Assembly (NCBI GenBank): GCA_954871525.1
Contig: OX940864.1
Location: 20,020,001 to 20,084,000 of the forward strand
DNA length: 64,000 nucleotides
Source: Parietaria judaica
Taxonomy: Eukaryota; Streptophyta; Magnoliopsida; Rosales; Urticaceae
Direction: 5' to 3'
Part shown: piece by piece, positions 46,755-60,684 of the stretch
How positions within the stretch are numbered: position 1 is the first letter of the stretch
Layout of the letters: every line of letters starts with the position of its first letter
Translations under genes and position numbers: made by a program
Notes under the pieces: generated by a model
What the model saw: only the letters and a program-made list of their open reading frames with translations
Told to the model about the DNA's origin: nothing
The model's database searches: none

Positions 46755-47231
46755 TAAATTTGTGTAAATTTGTGTTTGTGTCGTGCTTTAATCATTCTTT
46801 GTTAATTTTTAATAGACTCAGATCCGCCTTATTTATTAATCATGTATGAACATTGGACTCAAACTCATCCTGTTTAATTGTTGTGTTTATCCTGCCTACT
46901 CATTTAACCCATTTAATTGATTCTTGTACTATTAAATGATAAACTAATTCATTTTAGACGGATTTATAATCTAAAATTTTAGAAATAATTTTGAATATTC
47001 ATCCATTTTGAACAACGAATTAGTATAAAAAAGGACATGTAGTCACTTATTAAGCACATAATAAGTGAATCCGGTCTCATCATGCTGTCTTCATGTTGTG
47101 CTCACTTGTTATTTAATTGTGTTAATTGTATTCGACACGGTTAGACTCAGATTCATTCAAGGTCGACCTAAACCCACTGATAACGTGTTGTAACCGTGTC
47201 ATGCTTCGTGTGCGGCCCCAAATTGCCCGCC
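46755..47231. repeat. Relative of the 28.3-kb TIR element
   Basis: It shares with 28,313-28,629, in the same order: GTGTTTGTGTCGTG, TATTTATTAATCATGT, TGTTTATCCTGCCTACTCATT, TAAATGATAAACTAATTCA, GACACGGTTAGACTCA and CCCCAAATTGC. It lies between the 45.3-kb element and the E1-beta gene and holds no gene. Confidence 0.5.
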
Positions 47232-47352
47232 GAATGTGTGTTTACTCTATCCATAATTTGCAAAAGTTACAAGTTGAAAGAGCATTTTGCTTAACACTTA
47301 CCACTTCTTACAATGCATAGCATGACCAAATTTGTTCAGAAAACAGAGCATC

Positions 47353-47357
<5 letters not shown>

Positions 47358-47391
<34 letters not shown>
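47358..47391. repeat. (AT)n microsatellite 3' of the E1-beta gene
   Basis: About 17 AT units, 53 bp beyond the stop codon, probably within or near the 3' untranslated region. Confidence 0.9.
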
Positions 47392-47393
<2 letters not shown>

Positions 47394-47443
47394 AATAGCC
47401 ATGACCATACATGCATGGAGTATTTTCACGAGAAAGGGTACTA

Positions 47444-49487
47444 CTAGTATTTGACAGTTGATTTGATGGCGTCCAAGATCTGCATACACAGTGACTCATC
47501 AGAATCAGTTATTTATAACCTAACCACCCTTGTCCTCGTCGGCGAGCTTACCTTATTTTTGGTCGGCAGATAGAAGGGCTCGAATACAAGCGGAAACGGA
47601 GTGTCCAGCCCGCATATCCTCGCCACCGGTGCTTCTAACTGTCACATTCCCTCACCATTATATTTCAATATACATATTAATTGCATAAACCCGGCACGTA
47701 GCTTACCCTTAAGAAGCAACGCTCAACAATTGAAGCTGCTATTTCGGCACCGAAGCCCCCAGTTACCGGAGCCTCGTGACTAATCTGCAAACCAAATTGT
47801 CGTCTTTAGTCGGGTCTTAACAACAAACAGCATTTGATTTAGCTTTGGAACTCGGAGATCACTCACTAGCAGCCTTCCCGTCTTTCTCACCGAGGCCTCC
47901 ACTGTTTCTTTGTCCCAAGGTATCAGAGTTTGAAGGTCTATCAATTCGCAAGAAATACCTTCCTGAAATCAAAGTAATTACATGAGAAAAAATTCTTAAT
48001 TTTGATGCAGAGCCATAAAAAGAAATTAGTGACCTTTTCAGCATCGACACAGGCTTGCTCCATAACGGATAACTGAGCTCCCCAGCCGACGAGTGTGATG
48101 TCGGACCCCTCGCGAATCACCTGAACACCGCAACTTCAATTTATTTTCGACACATTTTCAGTCCAAATAAGCAGAGAATGTACCTCAGCTTCAGATAAAG
48201 GCAACATATAGTCGTGCTCCGGGACCTCTTCTACCGACAGACGATACAGCCACTGGACACAGAAATTCAAAATCAATTCACAGTTCCATTGAAGCTAGTG
48301 AGTCTTTGGCAAAATGGTAGTCACCTTGGGCTCGAAGAAGATGACCGGGTTAGGATCGCGTATACTAGACAGCAATAACCCTTTCGCTTGTTTCGGACTC
48401 CGAGGGATCACCACCTATTCATTAATTCATGACCAACACAAGGATAAACAAGCCTCTATAAAGCATTTGGCCAAATTTAGCAAGTGAAGTAAGTACCTTA
48501 AGTCCAGGAACATGGCAGAAGAAAGCTTCAGGGGACTGAGAGTGGTAATGTCCGCCGTGACCCACCGCTCCGTACGGGGCTCGTATCGTCAGGCCTCCGC
48601 AGTTGAACTGGTTGCCGCTCCTGTACCGGAACTTGGCGGCTTCGTTAACGATCTACAACGACATTTCCATCAGTTTATTGATCATGAAGCTAGCTAAGCT
48701 CGCGTAGAGTAGAGATTAGAGAAACGCATGCCTGATCAAACGCTGGATAGATGTAGTCGGCGAACTGAATTTCCGCTATAGCTCGGTTACCCTGTCACCG
48801 TCAACGAATAGCTTTATGGAATAATCGCAGAAAAGTACCCAAACTTTTACCAACATAGACGAAAGGGGTCCAAAGTGAAGGAAAAAAAATGCAACAAAAG
48901 TATCCAAAACAAACAAATACGAGGCAAAACATTCTTCCGTCTAGTTCTTTTTTCCGATCAAATTCAAATGAGAGAAGACGCTCGATAGCTGGACGAGCAC
49001 GTAAATATGTATCTTATTCTTAAGTGTGATCCAATAGCACCCACAATGGTTAAATTTACATCCTTTGCCGTTATTTTTTCACTCTTGATTATCGCTTGTA
49101 TTATCAACTAAAGTTGTAGCTCTGTAAGTCTGAAGGAAGCGTACCGTTGCCGCGAGACCGATGGCGAAGCCTACGATTCCCTGTTCGCAAAGAGGCGTAT
49201 TGAAGACCCTGGTTTCACCAAAGCGATCGGCTAATCCAGTGGTGCATCGGAAAACCCCACCGAATCCGACGTCTTCTCCGAATACGTAAGCACTGGCAGG
49301 AGAGGGAATATTGAAGACGTTAATCCCGATGGCAGAAGCGAGACATGAGGTTTGTTAGTTGATAAGTAAGATACCGTGGATCGGAGTCCAAGGCGATGTG
49401 GAGAGCTTGGTTGATGGCGGAGTAGAGATTGGTGGATTTTGCAGAGCTTGAGAAGTGCCTCCTCGCATGGCGTACGAGCGTTGCCAT
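47444..49487 (-). CDS. BCDH BETA: Branched-chain 2-oxoacid (2-oxoisovalerate) dehydrogenase E1 beta subunit, mitochondrial
   Basis: Eleven exons: 49,487-49,375; 49,292-49,145; 48,791-48,732; 48,652-48,497; 48,414-48,325; 48,252-48,184; 48,120-48,034; 47,962-47,867; 47,784-47,707; 47,638-47,552; 47,479-47,444, for 339 residues. A short Arg-rich presequence ([15 protein letters not shown]) precedes [18 protein letters not shown]. Family motifs in order: [134 protein letters not shown]. With E1 alpha it forms the thiamine-diphosphate E1 that decarboxylates the oxoacids of Val, Leu and Ile in mitochondria. It is slightly shorter than typical plant homologues at the N-terminus. Intron 3 starts with GC (CAG|GCATGC); all others are GT-AG. 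Confidence 0.96.
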
Positions 49488-49768
49488 TTCCGTTTGCCCA
49501 AAGTTAGCAGCGTCGCCTTATTATGCTTATCCTCCTCATTTAATTTAATCACGTTTTCTTAATTGAATACTGCTAATCTCATCGCTCCACGTGTCAAATC
49601 ATATCCAAACGACGCCAAAGTGGTGTAGTTTGACTTTGACTTGCATTCCATTTCCTTTTTTAATAATTGACAGTGGATAGTATCATAGTAGTATGTGCGT
49701 GCATCATCACACGTGACTAGAATGTTTATCTTTTGCCTTTTGTTATATTTTTAAGTGCAAATAATAAT
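49488..49768. other. Promoter region of the E1-beta gene
   Basis: About 280 bp with TCCACGTGTCA at 49,587-49,597 (a CACGTG G-box core) on the gene's upstream side, then AT-rich DNA leading into the possible Helitron. No other gene. Confidence 0.45.
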
Positions 49769-50705
49769 CTATATATATATATAAGGACAATAATTTCGGA
49801 AATCGTGTCGGCCAAAAAACACAATTTTCAACCCCATTCTTTTTTCTTCCTTTTTTGAATTATTTTTAAAAAATAAATATAAAGCATACGTGAATTTGAA
49901 TAGGTACCTTAAAGAAACCAACTATTGAATAAACAACGTTTGAGGAAAGGATGCTATTGCCTTCCTCATCTAATAACCGCCCCTTATTAGTTGGCAACTT
50001 TTCAACATTTAATAAAAATGTCTTCTCACATTTTTCAAAATCGCATTTTCTCTTCTCTTTCACTTTTCTATATGCGCATGAAGATTTTTACCAAATTTCT
50101 CATCTCCACTTTTGTTTCAGTGGCATGCAAGATAAGTCTATATGAACATTTTTGTTTGTTTTTTATGAGTTTGTATGGTAAATTTGCAGGTGAAGGAAAT
50201 ATTCACGAAATACAAAGGTCGTCGAGAAAGACAAGTCAAAATCATACAAAACAGATTCGTTAAAATATGTTCTATTAAATTCAATTGCGTATTTTTTATT
50301 ACTTTTTTAATCTACAAGATTTCTTCTCACATTTTATTATCTGTTACAAAATAAGTTGATTATATATATATATACTATTATCTATAATGATTCTTTCACA
50401 ATTAATGCAACTTTTTAATAATTTGACAGTGTAATGAAAATTTAATGAAAATACATCAATCACATTCCAAAAAATATTTTTTCCGTTTGTTTCTGGTTGG
50501 TACGTACATTTTCTGTTCTACTGGTAAAACTTTATTTTTCATACTTTTTTCAATGTTTTTTTTTCTTCTTCTGATCCTAAATATTTATTTACAACTGTGA
50601 ATTCTGATATATATATATATATACATATATATATATGTATAACATAAAAAATAGTAACTCTAGATACGAATTCTACTCATAGATTTAGTAACTATAGATA
50701 ACGAA

Positions 50706-51358
50706 TGTTAAGGTCGGATTTCGTCAAATCCATCCCTAACACAACTCTTGTCGTTTTGTCCCAAAAATGACGTAAGATGAGGGCGAGGAGGTTCGTTGAC
50801 CGATGGTCAACAAAGGAACATCCTCGAAGAGGTTCAATCCGCGACGGGGTCTGACTAGTGTAAAAAGGAACTGCAATGAAATGCTCCATCACGCCTCGAC
50901 GAGAGGCATCGACAACGGGGCGTGCGGCGCCGAGTGACAACTGACGTGATGTGCATTTAATGACGCCCATGCCGATCCCACCTACCCACCGTGGCCAACT
51001 ACCCTAGAATGACGCAAAGCATGGGTTAACCATGCTTTCCTCAAATCACTCCTAGGGAAGCTAGTGATTGGATGCGACAAAGGGCGGGAAAGACGTGAGA
51101 AGTCAAATGTAAGCTCTATAAGAGGCAAGTTAAGCCTCATTTGTAGGGGAGGGACAGAGGAAAAGGAAGGATCCCGTGAGAAAAAGACCTTAGATAGAGA
51201 GAAAGTTCATTGTATTTCCATCCTTCAATTGTCTAGTTATTCAAAGGACGAAAGCGAGCCCTCGTCGGAAACATAATAAATCAGAGATATTCACTGTTCA
51301 TCGTTATTAACCTGTTCTTTGTGATTATCTTTGTGACTGAAAGAGGGTGGTGCAAATC
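50706..51358 (+). repeat. 5' LTR, missing its last 10 bp
   Basis: It matches 52,475-53,127 over its full 653 bp and then breaks off at GCAAATC, where the other copy continues GCCCTCAACA. Confidence 0.9.
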
Positions 51359-51920
51359 TGGGAAGATCCATTCCCTCGAGGATCCACTCCCTCGGTAAAT
51401 ACTTGTAGTGAGGGCCAAAGGTGGTGTGATCCACCTTGACAAAGAAGTACTTATACTCCCAGCCGGATTCGTTCGACGGCGTGTTCTCAAGGATGTGCGG
51501 CCGAATGCGATGAGAGAGGGAGAAGCAACCCAAATTCTTCGGGTTTCGGGAAAACTTGAAGAGACGCATCAAATCTCCGAGAGTGAGTTCCACCTTCTGC
51601 TCGCAGGCGATGTCGAGTGTACATAGAAGGGGGCGGATCGTGTTGGGGCTCACTTGAGTGATGGGAACCCTGAAGGCGTAGAGAAACGCCACGATCAAAT
51701 ACGGCACCGGAATATGGAGGCCGACCACCTTGAAGAATGACTCGTACATACATACGTAGTCACCTTGAGGGGTATCGGTGAGTTCGCCGTCGCGGGGGAG
51801 ACGCGCAGGAAAGACCTCCGAATCCACATAATCATCCGCAATAAGTGTCAACCTCTCCAACGTCATGACGGAGGGAGGGCTTCGGGTCTTGTAGACCGGC
51901 CCGGCGCCAGAAGAAGCCAT
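51291..51920 (-). CDS. Antisense ORF product of a Tat-like gypsy element (truncated)
   Basis: ATG at 51,920 starts MASSGAGPVYKTRSPPSVMT, with YVCMYESFFKVVGLHIPVP, FLYAFRVPITQVSPNTIRPL and a WEYKYFFV segment. This resembles the plant 'putative gypsy type transposon' domain (Transposase_28, PF04195), known from antisense frames lying between pol and the 3' LTR of Tat-lineage elements. About 188 residues are original; the last ~20 residues are read from the minus strand of the left LTR and the stop lies inside it. The full-length protein is expected to be longer, so this is a C-terminally truncated form. Its role is unknown. Confidence 0.7.
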   Translation of the reverse strand: MASSGAGPVYKTRSPPSVMTLERLTLIADDYVDSEVFPARLPRDGELTDTPQGDYVCMYESFFKVVGLHIPVPYLIVAFLYAFRVPITQVSPNTIRPLLCTLDIACEQKVELTLGDLMRLFKFSRNPKNLGCFSLSHRIRPHILENTPSNESGWEYKYFFVKVDHTTFGPHYKYLPREWILEGMDLPRFAPPSFSHKDNHKEQVNNDEQ

Positions 51921-52474
51921 TGAAAAATATAGGAGAAAAGAAGACTGAGAGAAGAATCTGGTAACGAAAAAAGTGAAGGCAAGAACAGAGAGAAAAGAAT
52001 CGCAAAGATTGCAAAGAGAGTTTGGGGGTTTCTGGGAAAGTGTTTGCTTTGGGCCAAAGCCTCAAATTTATAGAAGATGAAGAAGAGGGAAGCGAATCGA
52101 CGCGTTCCAATCCAACGATCCAAATTTGAAGCATGCGAACTCATCAACGGTGTAGATTGAGAAGCCGTTGCAAACCCCAAAAACACTAAAGTGTGAAAGG
52201 ATGGCATTTAATGCTGAAGGGAGGTGCAAAGGATTCGAGGTTGACAAATTGGGAAAGCGAATCGGTGTGGGGCCCAGAACCAGATATTGTCGGGAATGCG
52301 AAGGGTCCGTGTCTTCCCAGCTCTTCACGAAAGTCCTCGCAAGAGCTCATCGCGTATCCTCATCGCAGCATCTTCGTCGCTAAAGGCTCGTCGGCGAAAA
52401 TTTGTTAGACTGGTCGCCGAGAAGTTATATTTCATTTTACCAAGTGTATACACTTGATAAAATGGGGGACTAAC

Positions 52475-53137
52475 TGTTAAGGTCGGATTTCGTCAAATCC
52501 ATCCCTAACACAACTCGTGTCGTTTTGTCCCAAAAACGACGTAAGATGAGGGCGAGGAGGTTCGTTGACCGATGGTCAACCAAGGAACATCCTCGAAGAG
52601 GTTCAATCCGCGACGGGGTCTGACTAGTGTAAAAAGGAACTGCGATGAAATGCTCCATCACGCCTCGACGAGAGGCATCGACAACGGGGCGTGCGGCACC
52701 GATTGACAACTGACGTGATGTGCATTTAATGACGCCCATGCCGATCCCACCTACCCACCGTGGCCAACTACCCTAGAATGACGCAAAGCATGGGTTAACC
52801 ATGCTTTCCTCAAATCACTCCTAGGGAAGCTAGTGATTGGATGCGACAAAGGGCGGGAAAGACGTGAGAAGGCAAATGTAAGCTCTATAAGAGGCAAGTT
52901 AAGCCTCATTTGTAGGGGAGGGACAAAGGAAAAGGAAGGATCCCGTGAGAAAAAGACCTTAGATAGAGAGAAAGTTCATTGTATTTCCATCCTTCAATTG
53001 TCTAGCTATTCAACGGAAGAAACCGAGCCCTCGTCGGAAACATAATAAATCAGAGATATTCACTGTTCATCGTTATTAACCTGTTCTTTGTGATTATCTT
53101 TGTGACTGAAAGAGGGTGGTGCAAATCGCCCTCAACA
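52475..53137 (+). repeat. 3' LTR (663 bp)
   Basis: Complete with TG and CA ends, preceded by the polypurine tract. Confidence 0.92.
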
Positions 53138-53142
53138 ATGAA

Positions 53143-54650
53143 TACCAATATCGTTGCCCATAAGGCCATAACTAATATTTTTCTCTTTTATCGGTATTTA
53201 TAGATTTAATTTCTTCTCTTTTTTTCTCTCAGAATGTTACAATTTTTTAAAACAATAAAACACGATTAGTCAATATAATATATGTATATATATAAAATAA
53301 TAAAACCTGGTATATTTTTTTGGTTTCTTAAATGATGTAAAACAATTTAAAGGAAGTACGTAAAATATTCAATGACTTTTTTTTCCTTTACTTTTTCTAA
53401 CTAATCAATACATATATGAATTAAAAAGGAGTTAATATATAGTTACACGTAATTTCATGTAATTGATTAATATATAATTAATTTATTCTTAACATTTTAA
53501 TTGTAAATTCATTTATTCGTAACTGTTATTAAAAAATTGAGATAAAAGATATACAAACCCCATTAAATATTTATAATTGATGTAGCCCTTAGTTTGTATT
53601 TTACTAAATAGTTAAATAATTATTTATTTAACAGTAAACATTTAATATTGATATAATGACCGTTTTCTTTTACAAAATTCAAATAAAATTTAATAATAAA
53701 AACATTTACAAAACTCATATTTGCCTCCATCATATTTTTTTTTCTTCAAATTTTTGTCTCATTATTAACCCGGATGCAGGTTTGGCTAACTGTCACGAAC
53801 GACAATTGTCCTTAGATTTTGTCGTGGAGCTGCCTTTTCAAGTGTTAAATTACCGGTTTTATGATCGAGGTTGGTATTTTTTTTTTCATTCGCAAATATG
53901 AGTTTTGCTATGCTTTCGATCTCAGCCTTATTTTCTTTCTTCATCTGTCCGTTTTCTCTGTTGTTTCACGAAGGTGTATGTGCGTGTTTTTTTTTTTCGT
54001 CAACCTATATAATATCCTCATGAACATATGAGTAATTGAGTATTAATGTTCAATCATTGTTTTCTTAGTATAGCATATTGTGATTTACTTTTACTGTGTC
54101 GATTTGTTCCAAAGGACACTAAACTACACTCGGAAAATTAAAAGTTCTTCAAGTATAACGACGTTAGTAAACACTTATTTTGTATTGCGTTTGTTAGAGA
54201 CGATAATTGATGTTCGCAATTTCTAATTTTGAGAACGAGGTTTCTAAGACATGGACGATTTATTGAGAAGGTTATTTTTTAAATTATTCGTGCTTCAACT
54301 AATTTCAGTTTCTGTGGTATTATAATTGTTTGATAAATGACCTCAGCGGAAATTCAAGAAAATAAATTTTCGCTTTCATGTGTAACACTTTTCCAATATA
54401 TTTTAAAAAATAGATATTGGCATAACTATTTTTACGATTAGATTTTATTAAAGGAATCTTACAGCTTGGCATAATAATTTTTAGATAATTTTTTTTGGTT
54501 GAATAAATTTTTAATTCCCGGGTATTGATTTCACTTTAGTCAGTTTCAGTTTTACTCAAATTATGTTAAAGAGAGATATTTAACAATGTTTTATGTTTTT
54601 CATGATTTTATCAATCGATTATATTTAAGATGCTTTTTTATTCACCTTTA

Positions 54651-54694
<44 letters not shown>

Positions 54695-55453
54695 GTGAAA
54701 GAGTTGATTTATGACCGTGTTTAGGATCTAAAAGATTTGCATAAATATATTCAATTTAATATCCTTTTTATTTTTTTATGCTAATTTTCAGGTGAACAAT
54801 CTCGCTGTGGCACTGAAGTAGTCAATTGTCATGGTACCGGATTTTAAATTTTTTTGGTGTGGTTTAGGAAAATGGTTCTGACCGTTATGTCCTTGAATTT
54901 GTTTATGGTCTTCTTCGGGAGTAGCTATTTTTAATTTTTTTTTTTTGGCTGAAGTTTTGTTTCTATTGTTAGGTTGCTGAGAAAGTGAGGAATAATTTTC
55001 CAATAATCTCCCGCTGTGTTGCAATATCCACCTATTTCTCTTTATTGATTATTCATGTCGTTTTGAGCTCTCTTAGCACAGTTTCGATGATGCACTGATC
55101 GACTTTATCTCTTAATATTGAATATTCGCACTTTTGTTTTGTATTTTTTCTTATTTCCTTTTTTTAACTTTGAAAAGTTTAAACTTTTATTAAAAAGGAG
55201 TGTTACTATTTATGCCTACATTTGATGAATCTATATTATATTTTCATACTATAAAATTATTTAAGATTGGATGAGATTATATTTAGGATCTAATTTCACT
55301 TTTATTCGGATTATGTTAGAGATTTTATTTTTAACAATAGTTCGGTTTTTCATGGATTTCTTTACTCTATTATATTTTGGTTTAGTTTTTATTCAATTTT
55401 AGTAATAAAAAACTGATCATGAAAACTCTTTTGACTTCATTGTAATTTATTAG
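53143..55453. other. AT-rich DNA, no gene supported
   Basis: Contains (TAA)n at 54,651-54,690 and two exon-like scraps on the plus strand: after GATGCAG at 53,780 (a short reading including HERQLSLDFVVELPFQVLNY) and after TTTTCAG at 54,792. Neither can be joined into a recognisable protein. They could be relics of a gene carried by the candidate Helitron. Confidence 0.4.
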
Positions 55454-55831
55454 GGAAACTAGATAAAATAGCACTCAAATTGTCACTAATATATAATAAA
55501 ACGCCCAAAACTTCATATTTCAAAAAGTAGCACGCCGAAACTTTTTAAGACAAACATACCCTTAATTTACTTTCTAACCCGAAATTCGCCAAAAAAAAAG
55601 AGGGGGGATATGTTTGTCCAAGATAACTGAAAAAAATAGGCTAACATGACCGAAAATTTTGGCTTTCTTGGAAAATGATAACCGAATTTTTCGGCTATCT
55701 TCGGGTTTGAAAGGTAAATTAAGAGTATTTTTGTCCAAAAAAATAAGAAATTGCTATTTTTTTAAAATATGATGTTTTAGATGTGATTTTATCATTAATA
55801 ACAACATTAGTGCTATTTTATCAAGTTTTCC
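55454..55831. repeat. Short TIR element with 'GATAAAATAGCACT' ends (378 bp)
   Basis: The left end GGAAACTAGATAAAATAGCACT and the right end, in reverse complement, GGAAAACTTGATAAAATAGC then ACT, are good inverted repeats. Further inward AACATACCCTTAATTTAC faces AAATACTCTTAATTTAC, and TTCGGGTT appears in both orientations. The flanks ATTTATTAG and ATTTGTTAT match at 7 of 9 positions, an eroded duplication. Non-autonomous MULE or MITE type. Confidence 0.7.
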
Positions 55832-56739
55832 ATTTGTTATTATGAATGCAGTCTCTTACATGTTCATTTCTTTATCGAATTTAAATATACTATTTTTTTC
55901 TTAGATAGACATTTAGAAACAATATTTATGTTAACCAACATTTTAATGTTTCAAGATTTATCAGATTATATTAAACAGAAATAGTAAATTAAATTAAATC
56001 GCACAATTAATTTGATATGGATATAACTTTTTTTTCAATAAAAAACAAACAAAAATTTTATTTAATTTTACAATGTTTTCAATATCACCGCGCAAAGCGC
56101 AGTGCCGCCGGTCCACTAGTTTGGTATAATTCACGATACGAAATCTTTTTGCACATAATGCATAACCAACGAACAGAGATATGATTAACAAGTTTTTTTT
56201 TTTATCAAACATTCGAAAGATGATATTTTTCATTGCACATAGAGCATAACCAACGAACAGAGACGAAATGAGACAGGAAACTTGATGAGAATAATAGATG
56301 CGTTACAAAAAAAAAAAAACTATATATATACATATATTTTAAAATTCATCCACTTTATAATCTAAATTAATACTAAATAAGTACTAACTAATGCACACAA
56401 AAATCATATAGTAAAACCATTTTATCCTTTTCTTTTCAACGCACAACCATTTGAGTAACTCCTGATAAAAACGACATGAAAAGATTTACGAATAAACGAC
56501 GTAAAATGCCAACAGAGGAAAGGAAACAAGAAATGTAAGAAGAGAAAAGAAACGAGAGTGAGGTTGACTTGAGATAGCAAGTTTATTTATAATTTTGGTC
56601 AACAATATGGATAGGACAAAAGAAGCAAATGTGTTCCATAACTTGCTTCACTTGATCTCACTCATCCCAAACTTGCTTAACAATTCTACAGGTCTTCCGC
56701 TTGTAATTCACTCTCTTGAATAACTGTTGGCATAAATTC
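55832..56739. other. Intergenic DNA 3' of CDKD
   Basis: AT-rich with no gene, apart from the Helitron-like 3' end at 56,091-56,120. GCATAACCAACGAACAGAGA occurs twice (about 56,159 and 56,242). The last part should include the CDKD 3' untranslated region. Confidence 0.45.
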
Positions 56740-59311
<2,572 letters not shown>

Positions 59312-59873
59312 GGCTCCTGCACACTGAGATTCCGATTCCGACGGAAAGGAAAGAAAGAGAGTTGGTTGCAGGAGATGCAAGTTCTGGGCAAGAGAGTAAA
59401 GTAAAGTGGGGAAGAACACTAAATCAAAGAGCCCGCGTTATCATATTTTCAACGACATGCGTCTAAGTAAGAAGAAAACGACATCAAGATCAGACATTTA
59501 GGTCATACCCAGACCCAGAATCCGACGGAGCAGCGGAGGAATCTCGAACAGAGAGAGGCGCGGAGCTGCGGAGGCGCGTCGATTAGCTTCCACAAGGTCG
59601 CCGGCCGATCGACGAGGGAGAGACAGCCGTCCAGGTCCGCGCCCTTGCTTTCCGGCAGTGTCTAACTTATCGTTTTGCCGGTTAACTGGTAACCTATATA
59701 GCGGAATTATCATTTGGTAATGAGATTATGAATAAAGTATAAAAACTCGGTTATCTGCGGATAAACCGGTTATCGACAGGGGGGGAGGAGAGGACTCACC
59801 CAAACCCACCTTCACCGCACTATCACCTGAGTTTGTCGTTTTTTAGTCGGGGCCCTAGACTTAGTAAAATTTA
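59312..59873. other. CDKD upstream region
   Basis: The 110 bp next to the ATG form the likely leader, with an acceptor-like GTGCAG 5 bases before the ATG. At 59,500-59,700 a GC-rich patch has an open frame on the minus strand (RLPVNRQND...) with no recognisable domain; it may be an upstream leader exon. The rest is promoter DNA. Confidence 0.4.
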
Positions 59874-60245
59874 GAAAACTCACCAAATACCTAAAATACA
59901 CTTAAAGTTTAAAAGAAATGCCCATAGTTTCATAAAACCAATTTATATCCATTAATAAACTTTTTTGGACCATATTAACCCTAATAGTAATTATAATTAT
60001 TAATTTAAGAATAATATTATTAATTAATAATATATTATAATTAAATTCGAAATATTAATTCCTGTTATTAATGATTGACCAATTTCCCGTAACAACTATT
60101 CTCCTCATTTATTTCCATTTTCAAATTTAAATATTCTCCTCCATTTATTTCTCCTTATTTCTTTTCTCTCTCCTCTGTAATCAACGAGCTCCTCAATCCT
60201 CTGCATCTCCGAAAAGAGTTCCAAGGTCCTCATCGGCAAGGTACA

Positions 60246-60585
60246 AACTTCAAGCTCCTCTGCATCTCCAAGACGCGCTCCAAGCCCCATCGACTTCGGC
60301 GGCAAGGTCCTCGTCTGGCTAGTCGACGCTCTTAAGGCCCGCACTGAAGGCTCCCCTGACTTAGTCACCATCGACTGCCCGCGGGGATTGACGGAGGATT
60401 CATAACGCCCGCCAACGAGGCCGTCCTCATCACCACGCCCGACATCACAAGCCTGCGCGACGCATAAGGTCACGACGCTGGCGAGCAAGAAGGCGTCATG
60501 GCGGCTTGTCGAGCAGGAAAACATAAAGGTCGTCATGGTCGATGAGGAGCTCAGGAATCGAGTCTTCTTCTCATTCTTCGTCTAA
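60246..60585 (+). pseudogene. MIND: Captured, internally deleted fragment of chloroplast division protein MinD
   Basis: Three frames read in order along the known MinD sequence: NFKLLCISKTRSK, then after a frameshift FGGKVLVWLVDALK with PDLVTIDCP, then after a 1-nt loss GIDGGFITPANEAVLITTPD with ITSLRDA. After VTT the reading jumps over roughly a hundred residues to the MinD C-terminus, ASWRLVEQENIKVVMVDEEL followed by FFSFFV and TAA (60,583-60,585). MinD is a membrane-associated ATPase that places the plastid division ring with MinE. The N-terminal half with the P-loop is absent, so no active protein can result. CTCCTCTGCATCTCC is also repeated just upstream (60,189 and 60,255), suggesting rearrangement during capture. 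Confidence 0.85.
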
Positions 60586-60684
60586 TACGGAAGGTTCTGA
60601 GTTTTTCTCTGGATAAATAATTTTGTGAGGTCAATGATGTGTTTGGGTCGGAGCGGCGATAGACATCGGAACCAGCCGTCCATT

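Larger units (their letters stand above)
50706..53137 (+). mobile_element. Tat-like Ty3/gypsy derivative keeping the antisense ORF, gag-pol deleted
   Basis: LTRs run TGTTAAGGTCGG...CCTCAACA: 50,706-51,358 and 52,475-53,137. They differ at roughly a dozen sites in 653 bp. The flanks are ACGAA and ATGAA, a 5-bp duplication with one CpG-type change. The polypurine tract ATAAAATGGGGGACTAAC (52,457-52,474) precedes the right LTR, so the element reads on the plus strand. The left LTR lacks its last 10 bp (GCCCTCAACA) and there is no primer site, gag or pol. The deletion joins the LTR directly to the end of the antisense ORF typical of Tat-lineage elements. Confidence 0.88.
49770..56120 (+). mobile_element. 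Candidate Helitron carrying a nested gypsy derivative
   Basis: The 3' end is the best evidence: at 56,091-56,120 CCGCGCAAAGCGCAG can form a small hairpin and is followed by GCCGCCGGTCCACTAGT, with CTAGT as last bases and T next, as in plant Helitrons. The 5' end is uncertain; A|TCTATATATATATATAAGG at 49,770 resembles the usual TC start. The inside is AT-rich with a few exon-like bits (53,770-53,870; 54,790-54,830) but no helicase or Rep motif. The gypsy element at 50.7-53.1 kb and the TIR element at 55.45-55.83 kb would be later insertions. Confidence 0.35.

Noticed and set aside
49866..50263. Short frames on both strands at 49.9-50.3 kb
   Set aside because: Low-complexity Phe/Ser-rich or Lys-rich readings of AT-rich DNA; no domain.
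59740..59785. CGGTTATC / ACCGGTTATCGAC words near CDKD resembling the ATCGAT family
   Set aside because: Too short and isolated next to a promoter; could be chance.
60105..60536. 143-residue minus-strand frame over the captured MinD fragment
   Set aside because: The plus strand gives clear MinD motifs; the minus frame is a shadow.
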